From Acorus gramineus (lineage: Eukaryota > Streptophyta > Magnoliopsida > Acorales > Acoraceae), in the NCBI GenBank assembly GCA_030737835.1, contig CM060851.1, positions 248,001 to 312,000 of the forward strand: a DNA stretch of 64,000 nt, in the 5' to 3' direction. The notes beneath the pieces were generated by a model, which was not told the origin of the DNA, did not search any database, and saw only the letters and a list, made by a program, of their open reading frames with translations. The position numbers and the translations under genes are program-made. Positions 12,472-30,499 of this stretch are shown one piece after another; position 1 is the first letter of the stretch, and each line of letters begins with the position of its first letter.

Positions 12472-13551
12472 TTCAACACTTAAACCAAATATGTATTTTT
12501 TTTTATTTTCTATAAGTAGATCCATTAAACAATATTTTTATGAAAATACATATTTTGGTTACATGAAGTATACACCTTTTAAAAAATTGTAGGATTGATT
12601 ACATTGCTAAAGCGATGTTACCATCAATTGTACTAAAAGACATTATTTGTTTTGCATTTTGAAATATAAAACGGCTTTCGTGATTGAATGATTTTAGGTG
12701 TAAATTCAGATTTTAGTTTTTCCATGTAAAAAGAAGCATGTGATTCCTCAAAGAGATGAACATATATATCATGAAAACAAATTATTAGAACTAACTTTTA
12801 ACAAACATCCATGTGATTCTTAATGCCAGGAAAGGCATGCTTAATGGGTCCCTTGCACAAGATAAGCATTACAAAGGTTGTCTATATAGACACAAAAAGG
12901 ATCTTTACCTTAATATTTAACATCATTACAAGCCAATTTATATTTAATGATTATTGTAATAAATCGAGAAGGAAATATTAAGCTCAAGTTATGTGTGGAG
13001 TTACTTCCGTGGTCTTAATATATTTTCAATACATTTGATACACATATTCTTATAAAATAAAAAGGGTTTTTATAAGCACATCTTTGTTAAGATTTCTAAA
13101 CAGTACCCACAGGAATGATTAGTGTATGAATGGCCAATCATGGATCAAAACCAAGTGACCAAACATAGTGGATGATGTCACACCACACAACAAGTTAAAA
13201 CATAAGAGACAAAATACAAAAAAATGCCCCTTTCTCATAGATAAGGATTTAATGGGGGGGTGGTTTTCATCAAACAATAATTACTGACCATGAAGTATGT
13301 TTTGGATAATGTAATATTACAGTACTCATACTGAACCCAAAAAGCACTGTATTAATACAACAAATTGATTGGTATTCTTATTTGTACCTCCACACACCAC
13401 TAAGGGGTGTGTGGACATCCACCGTCCAAACAGGATCGCACGGATGAGAGTGATAAGATGGGTCAGAGACTGATAACTAACCATGTGTTGGGAAAATGGG
13501 TTTTGTCATTTTTTTTTCTGTGGCTTTCTCAAATAATGACAATCAATATCC
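9181..13551. other. AT-rich intergenic region with simple repeats
   Basis: No coding exon is recognised. It contains an AGC trinucleotide run near 9735-9755, a CT run near 10935-10953, many A/T homopolymers, and the long AT dinucleotide array at 12376-12468. A 13.38-13.50 kb segment of more even composition has no coding signal. Confidence 0.5.
12376..12468. repeat. AT dinucleotide microsatellite, about 93 bp
   Basis: An uninterrupted alternating A/T run is directly visible. It is self-complementary and can form a hairpin or cruciform. The Ile-Tyr reading frames that cross it on both strands are artefacts of the repeat. Confidence 0.95.
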
Positions 13552-13561
13552 CCTGTTACTT

Positions 13562-14043
13562 ACTACCTTGATCTCTCACTGGATTGCACCCGGACTCCCA
13601 CCTCTCTCGACCATCTGTGGGCCTTGGGACGTCGCTTATCCAGGCGTGAGGATAGAAGCACCCGAGGTAAGATTTTGTAGTCTCTTGTCCCGGCGGTTAT
13701 GTGGGCTCTTTGGCTAGGGCAAAACGATAAGATATTTAGAGGAGTCTCGGTTTCGGTGAAAGGTATTTGGGAAGGGGCCAAGAGGAGCATCGCGGCTTGG
13801 GGCTGTCATTGTGCAGAGGCTCAGTCGGTTCGGGTGGAGAGGCATGCCTTATTTATCTCCTGACCGAGAGCAGAGGGGTTGAGATCCATCGGAATCCCAT
13901 TTAGACCTCTAAATTAAGTTACTCTTGGATCTCTCTTCCTTTTGTTTTCTTGGTGGTGTTGTTTATTTGAAAATGTACTACTTTTGATCAATTAAAGAAG
14001 TGACAGATCCACCATATCATTTTATTAAAAAAAAAAAACATTT
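13562..14043 (+). mobile_element. 5'-truncated LINE retrotransposon tail with target duplication
   Basis: The frame at about 13697-13861 reads VMWALWLGQNDKIFRG and then IWEGAKRSIAAWG before a stop. This is the conserved 'W.lWl.RN..iF.g' segment that follows the zf-RVT zinc-binding domain at the end of plant LINE reverse transcriptase proteins. An untranslated tail and a poly-A run at about 14027-14038 follow. CCTGTTACTT occurs at 13552-13561 and again at 14044-14053, a plausible 10-bp target-site duplication bracketing the insert. Only the 3' few hundred bases of the element are present. Confidence 0.75.
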
Positions 14044-14053
14044 CCTGTTACTT

Positions 14054-14971
14054 TTCCCTTCCTTTTGACTATAAAATCCTAAACATAATAAATCAAGCTA
14101 ATACTAATATTATAAATATTTTTATAATAGATAAAGAATATGGATCACATTAGTTAATTTTTTCACACTAATTTAGTTTTACTGTCGATGTTACTCAATA
14201 CATGATCTCTCATGTATGGGATATTAATAAATGGACCTTAGAAAACAGGCTCCAATGGCCTCCACACCTTTCGGTCTAGGGTTATTCAATAATCCGAGCA
14301 TTGTTACACAATCTTGTATGCATTCTCATGAGATCTATACTTTAGTTGAATATTATATACAATTCATTAGAATATGTTATATATTGAAAAAAAAGCATGT
14401 GGGAAAAGTAAGGATTTGGAGACTGTAAAAATAAACTCAAAGCAGCAATTGTACTCAAAATGAGAACACCCAAGAAGGATGAAATGGAACATGGAATCAA
14501 AGAATAGCATGATTTGATTAAGGATTGATGTTGTATCTCAGTAAACAAATAATATTCAAAAAATCAAAAGAAATACACCAGAATGGAAGTTAGTGGCTTC
14601 CCAATTTAAAAAAAGTTCAACAAATGATATCACAAACCCTAAAAAAAAAAATTTCAACCCCCTGTGCCTTTTCTCATAACCGCGCTGAAGCCTTGAAAAC
14701 CATGATGGTCAATGTAATCAATGAAATATATGTAGTCAATGAAAAGAATCACATATACTAGAAACCTACCTCAAAATTTTTTTGTGTACATTAGTCTCAA
14801 TCCATGGCACAATCTTGAACTTCCACAGTCATATCATTAGTGTTTGATTTTTCTGCTAGTCCAACTAAGCTTTATATTCTGATGACCAAAAAAATTTCTG
14901 CTCCTGTGACGATGATACACTTGAGCGGGTATGACTGTAAAGTATTTCTGCATCTACATTAGGATACTTAG
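14054..14971. other. Spacer and probable 3' UTR downstream of the ubiquitin protease gene
   Basis: No coding pattern is seen. The part nearest 14972 is likely the 3' untranslated region of the minus-strand protease gene. The rest is AT-rich and unremarkable. Confidence 0.4.
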
Positions 14972-21801
<6,830 letters not shown>

Positions 21802-23984
21802 TTGAAGAAGAAGAGGAGATCTAGACGAACATGGCTTTCGCTGGAACCAGAGAGAAATAGAGAAGACGAAAGACGAGAAACATATATATATTATATACAA
21901 TAAATATTTGTTTGTATATAATAAGATGATATGATATGAGATATTAATGGATTTTGTTAAGATATTCTTCTGTTATTCGTTTTTAAAATATAATATAAAC
22001 GGGTCGGAGTGTCTCAGATTGATCGCGATTGGTTGGGATTTGGGGGGAAGTACGGTTTGTGCGGTTGTTATCTTTTGGAATTGAATTGAACGGCTGGATT
22101 CTCGGATGTTCCCATTGGGTGGGGACCACTCAAATAAATGAGGTTTAGTTGGAATAATTTCGAATGAATGTTTGAAAAACGGAAATAAATAGAAATCTAT
22201 GTATCAAGATTAATCGATATAAAAATAGTACATGGATGGATTTCAGTCCATTTTTAAAATTAAGTTTTTCCATGTTATGAATCCACATTTTATTATTACG
22301 TTTCCAGAATAATTCAAAACGAAATAAAAAGAAAAAAAATATTTTATTTTTATTTAGGGTGTGTTTAGATATGAGATTGAAATTCTCGTATTCTTAAAAT
22401 TTTATGTTTCAAACTCAGCTTTTGAAAAGCTATATTTTATTAGATTTTCAACCATAAGATTTTTTTAACCTCAACAGGAATATTGTGGTTTAAAAAGCTA
22501 AACGTTAAAAATGTAATTTTTTTTTTACCTAAAAAGGAATATTGTGGTTTAAAAAGTTAAACGTTAAAAATGTGTTTAGATTTGAGTTTCAGAATTTTTA
22601 GCTTTTCAAACGTAAAATCTATCCAAACGGACTCTTATACTATAATAATTATAAACATAAGAATAATAAGAATAATGTAATTAGCTTTCCGAATGGTGAA
22701 GGGTTTTTATTTTTGATTAATGATGATTAATCAAATATTTATCAAAATAATATTAAATATTTATCAAAATAATCAAGGCCATGCTGCCACCCCAGTACAG
22801 TTTTTTGGTATTTAAATGCGGATCTCAATTATAGGAGAGTCTGAATTCTTTATCTTCAGAAAATCTCATAATTTAGTAATTAAACTTAAATGAATCACTG
22901 AATTATTTTTAAATCCCTGTAATATTTGAATTTATTTTTAAATAATACTTGAACTAATCTAGGAACCTAAAAATACTTCTGGTTCTCTGTAGACCCGGAA
23001 ATAATTTTTCCAATTATAAAAGATAATATTTAATTTATTGTTTTGTGCGTGATATATATAATCTATCCTAGATAATACCTGATTTTTTTTTGTTTGATTT
23101 AAACATCCTAAATTATCCATTCACATATTTTTCAAATGTATTCAATAAAAAATATTGTTTGTGTTTTGTGGTGTGTTTTCAAAATTAAATCTAATCTAAT
23201 CTCTCCTAGATTGTATGTGTTAAGATAATCAAATCTACGCTTAAAACGGCACCGAAAAACTGTAGCTTGGTTGATTGGATTAAATGAGTAGTTTGATCAA
23301 AATAATACCAATAATAATAATAATAATAAAATTAGTTTAGTAGTTAATTAATTAATTAATAATTATTTAGGAAAAAAAACCTTTGAAAAATAACATTAGA
23401 TAAACTTTGAAAACATTAGCTTTTAAATATTCTGTTTTTATCAAAAATCATGATTTCAACAGGATCCAATTATTTTCAAACATCTCCAGCTGTTCTTTTT
23501 GAAAAATAGTTTTTCAGAAATCTAACAAAACAATGTATTTTTTTAAAGCTAATTTCAAAGCTCTTTCTCAAATAAATTTCCAAAACACTACCTTAAATTG
23601 ACATGCAATAATTTAGAATGTTTAAAAGCCAAGTTTGGGTTAAAGATGTGCATTCTCTCTCCTCTTGAACTGGGCAGATTTTTTTGCATGATGCATATAC
23701 CTGTCATAACAGATGAACAAACATAAACAGTGGAACAGACCATTGGTAGACTTAGATCAAACCTCCTTAAAACTGGGTGTTATGTGCTTTCACAGATCAC
23801 ATCCATGGTCATTGTTACTCAGAGAATATGAGCCATGCCCGTTTGAGAAGAAGCATTGGCACTTCTGGTGGTACAACAAAACAAAGAAATTGTGATGCAT
23901 TGCATAGGGCAATTGCAGAAATACCAAAAGATGGAAACTTTCCCTGACCTATCTGACAAAGGATGGTGAGATTTTTCATTCCAC
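21802..23984. other. Intergenic region upstream of UBP8-like gene and downstream of the coiled-coil gene
   Basis: It holds the promoter side of the UBP8-like gene near 21.80-22.10 kb and a Tourist-like element at 22357-22633. There are ATA and AATT microsatellites near 23308-23365, and the likely 3' UTR of the next minus-strand gene near 23.7-23.98 kb. No coding exon is recognised. Confidence 0.5.
22357..22633 (+). mobile_element. Tourist/PIF-Harbinger-like MITE, copy 1, with internal tandem duplication
   Basis: The left end is GGGTGTGTTTAGATATGAG and the right end is TCTATCCAAACGGACTC, which are inverted repeats. TTA flanks both sides, as expected of Tourist target duplications. A near-identical element lies in the opposite orientation at 39834-40062. 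This copy contains a segment of about 40 bp (GGAATATTGTGGTTTAAAAA and following) twice in a row, at about 22479-22518 and 22532-22571. The other copy has it once. Confidence 0.75.
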
Positions 23985-26959
23985 TTAGTATAGGCGACCA
24001 CCCGAACCATATGCCCGGCCTCCAGGATAAGGACCCTTGTTCTCAAATGCTTGCCCACCACCCCGGCCTCCACCACCAGCTCTGCCACCATCACCACCAT
24101 AAGAGTCAAAGTGACCTCCACCATAGCCTCTCTGGGTTTCGGTGATTCCACCTCCAAATGCAGGGGGATCACTTGGACCAGGGATGTTCTGATAGTAGTT
24201 CATGCTGGCCTGCTGGAACTGGTGCTGGCGGACCTGCGATTCCCTCTGAAGAAACTCGTCCCTTTGTGTGGCTTGACGTGCTCGGATTGAGAGTAGCTTT
24301 TCGTGATATTGGGTGTTAATCTCTGATAACCTCTGGAAATCAATCAAGCAAAGCTTCAGCACATAAATAGAATAAGATGTATGGATAATACAATCATGAA
24401 AATGATTAAAAAGTTTTATCATTGTAGTGGTTCACCAGATTAGGAGTCATTTTTAACCCTAGGCACAACAACCATCTTCGGTGTATCTTAAGTCTGCAGC
24501 ACTTATACCAGACAGACACTTCCATCTAAATCAAATTCGCGAAAAAAAAAAACATGGGATGGTTTGAAATGTTCATAGGCCACAGCAATTTTTTTTTAAT
24601 GTGACACAGGTGTATACCTAAGCAGGCATTATTTGGTGAATTTAAAATGGTTAATTTTCTTGTACTACCAATGTAAATTGATAGTAAATTGATAGTGCAT
24701 ATTTTTGGAAAACCAAATCAGGTGGAACTCATGTTGAACTGAACTGCTGACCAATTTACAGAGCAGCATGGTATCATATTCTATAAAAGTTCCAGTTTTC
24801 GAGAAATGCAAGACGCTATGCAAGATTTAATATCATAACCACATGACGAGTAGCCAAAAGTCAAAAAAATGCAGCAAATGAAGTGATATAGAAATTATAT
24901 CAATTTACTTTAAGAAAAGAGATATTAGATTTTCTTAAAAAGAACTTCTTAATGGGCCACACAGTAATCCATAAAACATTGTTTGAACATTGCAAGAGAC
25001 GAAGATGCAATTTACGATATGCGGGAATATTAGCACATTTTATTTGAACAGTTTCATCCCCCAAACCTTTACCTTCCTAAACAACACCAAATGAAGAGTT
25101 CATAGGTATAATGCTCATCAAAATAGCAAATTTTTTTAAATATGTGTCCCCCTGCACACTCAGAAGTAGTGGAATTTGATTGCAATCACCTAACCTCCTT
25201 TTTTTTGAGGCAGGGGAGCAGAGTGCTAACCAGATAATCTAAACTCAGTTTGCCATCAAATAGCATATTCTCTTTTTATGAAAACAGAAAACTCTTACGT
25301 ATATATGCCAAGAGTGTAGTAGTTAGTCCCTTACCTCTCTGTGCCTTGCATTTTCTGCATCCTCTGCATCCTGTTGCTCCTTGGTCAATTTCCTGAGATC
25401 TTCAAGAAATTTATGCTCCAGGCCATCAAATGTCTGCGGATATGAGTTCTCCTCGCGCTGAACTTCCATTTTTTCTTCATGAGCCTTGCCTCTTTGGTCT
25501 TTGTTTGCTTGGTTCTCCAATGCCACTTTATAATCCTGCCTCTGACCCGGATATGAAGACCGGGGATCACTTCCTTGACCAACATTCCAACAACTCAATG
25601 TCCCATAATGCACAAAGGAATATATACTCACAATGTTCCTTGCATGCTTAAAAAAAAAAGATAATGCAATACAATGAACAGAAAACCATACATTTACACA
25701 AAAAAAAAAAATTAAATTAAACAGATTACAACTAACTAACGATTTCCATCATTTATCAATCTCCTACAATAACTTCATCAAACTATAGAGGTGATCACAG
25801 TAACACTGTTTTTAGCTAAGTTAGAATCAAGTTATACAAAACTGACAAACTTCAAATGAGTATTTGAAGGAAGATAATCAAAAGAAATAAGCTATAAAAA
25901 AAAAATAGGTTAGCGCTTTTAAAAATAAAAACGGGTAAATTTTATTTCTCCTCTGAAGACCATCTTTCTCACAAATACCGGCAGGAACTTCGCAATTTAA
26001 GAAAATTTTCATTTGCACTCACTTGACAATTCCACGATATATAAAATGGTGCCACCTATTAAAGCTCACAGATACACAAGTTGCATTCATCATACCGTCC
26101 AATTTAACCTTATATTTACAGGATTGGAAGTGCAGTTAAACAAAATTTGTGTTCAATGATCGAGCAAAGGAAAAATATGAGGATGATATATAAAATTTAG
26201 AACAAATAAAAAGTACTTTTTAAAATGAAAAAAAAAAACTGTGTAGAAGAAAAAAATGCACTACCTTTTTTGAAAGAAAAAATAACTTCGCTGAAGCAAC
26301 ACCAAGGACTTCTCAGGAATCCGGTGTATTGGTATTGGTATGATTCTGACCCACCCACCCACCCACAACCCCCTCCCCTCCAAAAAAAAAAAAACACTCT
26401 TTGAAAGAAAAAAAACTAAATCTGGATGCTCAAATTCCATGTCATTTCCAGAAGGAAAATACAGAACCCCTTGCACTAGATATTCCATTCAATATATTAA
26501 AATATGTAGCACCAGAAGAAAGGCATATATGTTTTATGGGCTAATGATCTAACTCAATTATTATAGACAATTTGCCTAGTGTCAGCCCCAGATGATCCTA
26601 AACTTGATCTACGCACAATCATTATGTTCATAACAATGTTCAAAAGACATTATGACTAACAAAAAAAGAGAAAAAGAAGAAAAAAATCAATGTGGCACCT
26701 AACAACACTTGCCTTCTCTGTACGCATGAGACTGCAAAGCATTGGCCCCTTTCAGTCCATCGTTATCCCACTGCCATTGTTCATCCCCTTTCGAAGAGCC
26801 ATACTGATGTTCTTCACCGACAGCGGGTACGGATTCAGACCGTCCACGGAATTGGTTCGTTCCAGAAACCTGTTGCATTCTTTGCGCCGACATATACTGC
26901 ATCTGCCCAGTAGCCATTGAACCAGGAACAGAATCTGCATATTGTCCCTGTCTTCTCAT
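23985..26959 (-). CDS. Conserved plant protein with coiled coil and Gly-rich tail, unknown function
   Basis: Three coding exons: 26709-26959, 25335-25569 and 23985-24332, giving 277 aa. An alternative acceptor at 25593 also keeps the frame and adds eight residues. The start Met is followed by RRQGQYADS. Residues 1-83 are Gln/Gly/Met-rich. Exon 2 and the start of exon 3 are strongly charged and helical (FLEDLRKLTKEQQDAEDAE, then RLSEINTQYHEKLLSIRARQ), predicting a coiled coil. The end is Gly/Arg/Tyr-rich (GGRAGGGGRGGG), like RGG-type RNA-binding tails. I recognise the general pattern as a conserved plant family but know of no established function. A leader intron from about 26988 to 27320 is likely, because a GGTGAGCC donor lies at 27314-27321 on the gene strand. 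Confidence 0.8.
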
Positions 26960-26989
26960 ATTTCTAGCTTCACTTGTATGAGCTGATCA

Positions 26990-28383
26990 AAAACTTCTTA
27001 TTATCTTACTATTATATATATATATATATAAAAGCACACAAAACGGAAACATCAATCATAACGAGATTTTAATATAAAGACATTCACATACAGAAACCTA
27101 AATTGATATAAGTACAGTCAATAATTAAACAAAATTAAAAACGCAAAACCCTAAAAGTCAAATTGTTGCAGTTCCCAAATTTCGCACGAATTGTTAAGGA
27201 AATCGGACGCCTGAAACCCTAATTTTGAGAATGGATAGACAAAACAGGCTTAATTTGGAACGAAAAATGAACAAATTTTTATAGTGGATTATTCTTGGAA
27301 GAGAAACGAAAAGATGGCTCACCTTTTATTCAATGATTTATGGATATTCGTTTTGTGTTTATGAGGAAGCCATGGAAAAAAATCTTCCGCGAGCATCAGA
27401 AAAAGAGGCGCTCGCGTTCTTCGAACCGTGGTCTTAAATTGCTCGCGAACCGGTTCGGATCCGAAGTGCCGATTTTTGCACCCCTCAAAACTTGTTTGCA
27501 CACCTCAACACACTTTTTTTTTTTTTTTTCCGGTCTTGTATGCGTCCATAGAAAATAATAGAACATATATACACATTAATGAGATATATTTTTCAATAAA
27601 TTTTTTTTATATTTTTTATAAATGCATCCATAAAATCCATTTGAGTATATACTTCAATTTTTTTTATAAAATCATGTATCTCATTCATTGAAGTATAATA
27701 TTTTTAAAAAATTTAAAATATATGTAGATTTGGGGTTGAAAATGGGGTTGAATGTGATATTATCCTTCTCTATTTGGAGGGAGGTGTAAGACAGGAATAA
27801 GGTAGAATAAGCATGGATAAGAGGAAAGACATGTTTGTTTAAGGGGTATAAATTGGAATAGCAATGTCAATATACACATGTATAAGTAAGTACAACAATT
27901 TCAAGGTCTCTCTTATATACATGTCACTTATGCTACCTTATCCATGCACCTAAAATAACATTTAAAAAGTATAAAATCCCTGTTCACCACTTATTCTTAA
28001 TTTATTCTTAATCCATTCCAGGAAAAAAAAAACCAACAAAAACTGTATTATCATAATTTTTAACAAAAATAATTGAAAATATGAACAAACAGAAAATCTC
28101 AAAACATGTACGAACAGTCAATCATATACGAGGCCTTAATTTTTATTGTCACATAATATTTGTGTGTGATATGTCACCGTATCACGTTAATTATGTATAT
28201 ATTTAGATTTAAGAACATCTAAAAAGATGTGAATCGAAATATTAATATCCATCCACATATGAAAAAAAGATGCACATGTTAATAAAGGTGAATCTTCACC
28301 GACTAAAACCCCTCAAAATTACATAAACCCTTCCGACCTTTCACGGCGGAGAAAAATCAACAAGAGAGGGACAAGAATCCAAT
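26990..28383. other. Shared upstream region between two divergent genes
   Basis: The coiled-coil gene (minus) and the MAM33-like gene (plus) point away from each other, so this stretch holds both promoters. Near the minus-strand gene, AAACCCTA-type telo-box motifs occur at about 27147 and 27214, within the likely 5' leader intron. A family A miniature element occupies about 27535-27766. No TATA box could be assigned firmly for either gene. Confidence 0.45.
27535..27766 (-). mobile_element. Family A miniature element between divergent promoters
   Basis: It reads ACATTAATGAGATATAT near its left side and ends GTGATATTATCCTT. Before the end it carries ATATGTAGATTTGGGGTTG, matching the complement of the copy at 1759-2023. 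The left end is degraded, so the boundary is approximate. Confidence 0.5.
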
Positions 28384-30499
28384 ATGTGGCGGAGGCTCTG
28401 TAACACCGCCGCCTCCGTACGCCCCTGGCGGCGCACGCTGTTGAGAACACACTCATCGGGGAGATTTGGCGGCGGCGGGCTGTCCTCCGCCGTGAACTCA
28501 ATCCTCCTCCGCTCCCTCAAGGAGCACTACTTCGAAGTCTCCCAAATGAAGCCTCCCCCTGTAAGCAAATTAGGGTTTCCACTGTTTTCCCCCAATTTTG
28601 TTCGAATAAAAACCTAATCTTTATTGTTTTTTGGGGGGGAAAACAGAAAGTGAGCCCTCCGTCGCCGTTCACGATCGTGAAAGGCGCGCTTGACGGGGAC
28701 GGGCCAGTACTGAAGGGGACGCACGAGAACGAGGAGATATCGATATCCGTGGTGAGGCTCTCCCACATAGGCGAAGAAGATGATGACGAGGAGGATAGCA
28801 TAAACCAGCTGTTCTTGCATGTGAGGGTTTCGAAGGCCGAGAGGGGAGAGTCGCTGCATTTCCTCTGTGGACTCTACCCGGATGCGATCGGGATCCACCA
28901 CGTATCCCTCAGGGCCGACGGAGATGCCGAGGGAGGCGGGCTGTGTCGGCAGTTCGGTTTGCCAAAGAAGTATCAAGGCCGCGTCTTTCCGTGAGTGCAT
29001 CCCTCCGTTAACTTTTTATTTATATTGTTGTTGTTGTTGTTGTTTTGGGTTTCTATTGATTGGATTCATTAAAGATGCAATTTTTTTGGGTTTATGCTGA
29101 TGAGAATCATGAAAGATGCAAAATTTGTAGGTTTATGAATTGGTTGTTGGAATTTGGAAATTCTGCTTTATATTACCAAAAAAAAAAAAAAATGTTAGGG
29201 GGCTGTCCTAACATTACCCTTTTGGTAGATTACATCGTCATTAGGAAAAATGTTAGGGACAATAATTCTTGCAGTCACTTTAACAGTCCCAACATACTTC
29301 AATTTTTTTTTTAGAGAATTACATACCTTTCTAATAAAGTACATGCTTTTATACACATTGAAGTATATATTCAAATGGATTGAGTGCATACCTTTTTGCA
29401 TTTTCATTATCCCAATTGAGTATATACTTAATCATATACTCAGTTAAGACTACAAGAATGATCAAGTGCAGCGCCTTTTCACTAATGTGTTTTCAAACTT
29501 ACAGCCTCTCTTCGGCTCATATGTGTGGTCTTCTTAAGTAATTACCATGCATATAATTAACGAATTACAATGTGATTAATATAATCCATAAGCTTGCAGT
29601 GGCAAGTATTTCAGATTACCCATGCTCCTACAGACTCATATAGCATCCAATTCTTTTTTTTTTTTCATCCTCGCACCCAAATGATTGAGGTGGTTTATCA
29701 TTTTATTGGAGTGAAAGTAGTTTGGAAAGTGCATTACATCAACACCCAGGACCAGATGGCGGATATCTTCACCAACGGACTCTTCCTCCTGTTTCACAAT
29801 GTTCAAGAACAAACTGAAGATTCATGATCAGCTACCATAGCTTGTGGATTATAATTATATTGATCACACTGTAATCCATTGGTTATACGCAGTACATTTC
29901 TCTTCCTTTTCATTTGGGTTTGAGGGTTTCAGTTTTCTAAATATGTTCATTGGGTTTAGAAATATTATTATCGGTTGTCACATTCTTTTTTCATTTGACT
30001 GTCAAAGTTCAAGCTTAAAAAAATGTTTTGCTATTAGATGTAATCAAATTGCACTCTTCTCTGATAGTTTTTACGCTTGAGCTCTTCACAGAGATGTTAA
30101 ACAGCAGATCATCCCTTTTCTTTATGCTTTTAGATGTTGCAATTTGATGATGAAGAGTACATACCTATTGTCCTTTTACATTTGTTCATAAATTTAGTTC
30201 AATGCATTTTTTGTGTCATATAATGTCCTATGAATGTCTAGTACTAAGCATCACTATAGTGGGTATATTTTGATACAAGTGATTGAAATTCATGTTTTAT
30301 AATTGCTGGATGTTGCAGAGATCTTGATGTGAAGCTTAGGGATGCCTTCCACAGATATATCGAAGAGCGTGGTGTGAACGACAGCCTTTTCCAATTTCTA
30401 CAAGCCTGGCTTTACGTGAAGGATCATCGACGGCTTATGAATTGGTTCAAGACTCTAGGAACATTTATTGGTGCTCCCAGGGCTGCCTCTGACAACTAA
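28384..30499 (+). CDS. Mitochondrial glycoprotein family protein (MAM33/p32-like), three exons
   Basis: Exons 28384-28560, 28647-28990 and 30319-30499 total 702 nt and encode 233 aa, with GT-AG junctions in phase. The N-terminus (MWRRLCNTAASVRPWRRTLL) is Arg/Ser-rich and lacks acidic residues, as expected of a mitochondrial targeting peptide. The rest matches the MAM33/gC1qBP fold: an acidic central loop (EEDDDEEDS), the segment FLCGLYPDAIGIHHVSLR, and the C-terminal FHRYIEERGVNDSLFQFL with WLYVKDHRRLMNWFK. Family members form trimeric, doughnut-shaped acidic proteins in the mitochondrial matrix. They are linked to respiration and RNA or ribosome handling. Intron 2 is 1.3 kb long and carries transposon relics. 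The gene looks intact; which plant paralogue it is cannot be settled here. Confidence 0.92.
29246..29460 (+). mobile_element. Family A miniature element in intron 2 of the MAM33-like gene
   Basis: The segment carries ATGTTAGGGACAATAATTC at its left, TAATAAAGTACATGC internally and ACTTAATCATATACTCAG toward the right. These parallel the order of motifs in the copy at 1759-2023. It is strongly diverged. The adjacent 29188-29214 contains a small palindrome (AATGTTAGG / CCTAACATT). Confidence 0.45.
29640..29827 (+). pseudogene. Ty1/copia polyprotein 3' fragment in intron 2
   Basis: The frame reads HPRTQMIEVVYHFIGVKV and then DQMADIFTNGLFLLF before a stop. This matches the closing part of copia RNase H (consensus 'h.rtkhIe.dyHfvre.V ... 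dqlADifTKgL'). No long terminal repeat or upstream polyprotein is visible, so it is an isolated relic inside a host intron. Confidence 0.65.

Noticed and set aside
12255..12592. Long Ile-Tyr reading frames on both strands
   Set aside because: They are created by the AT dinucleotide run and have no coding meaning.
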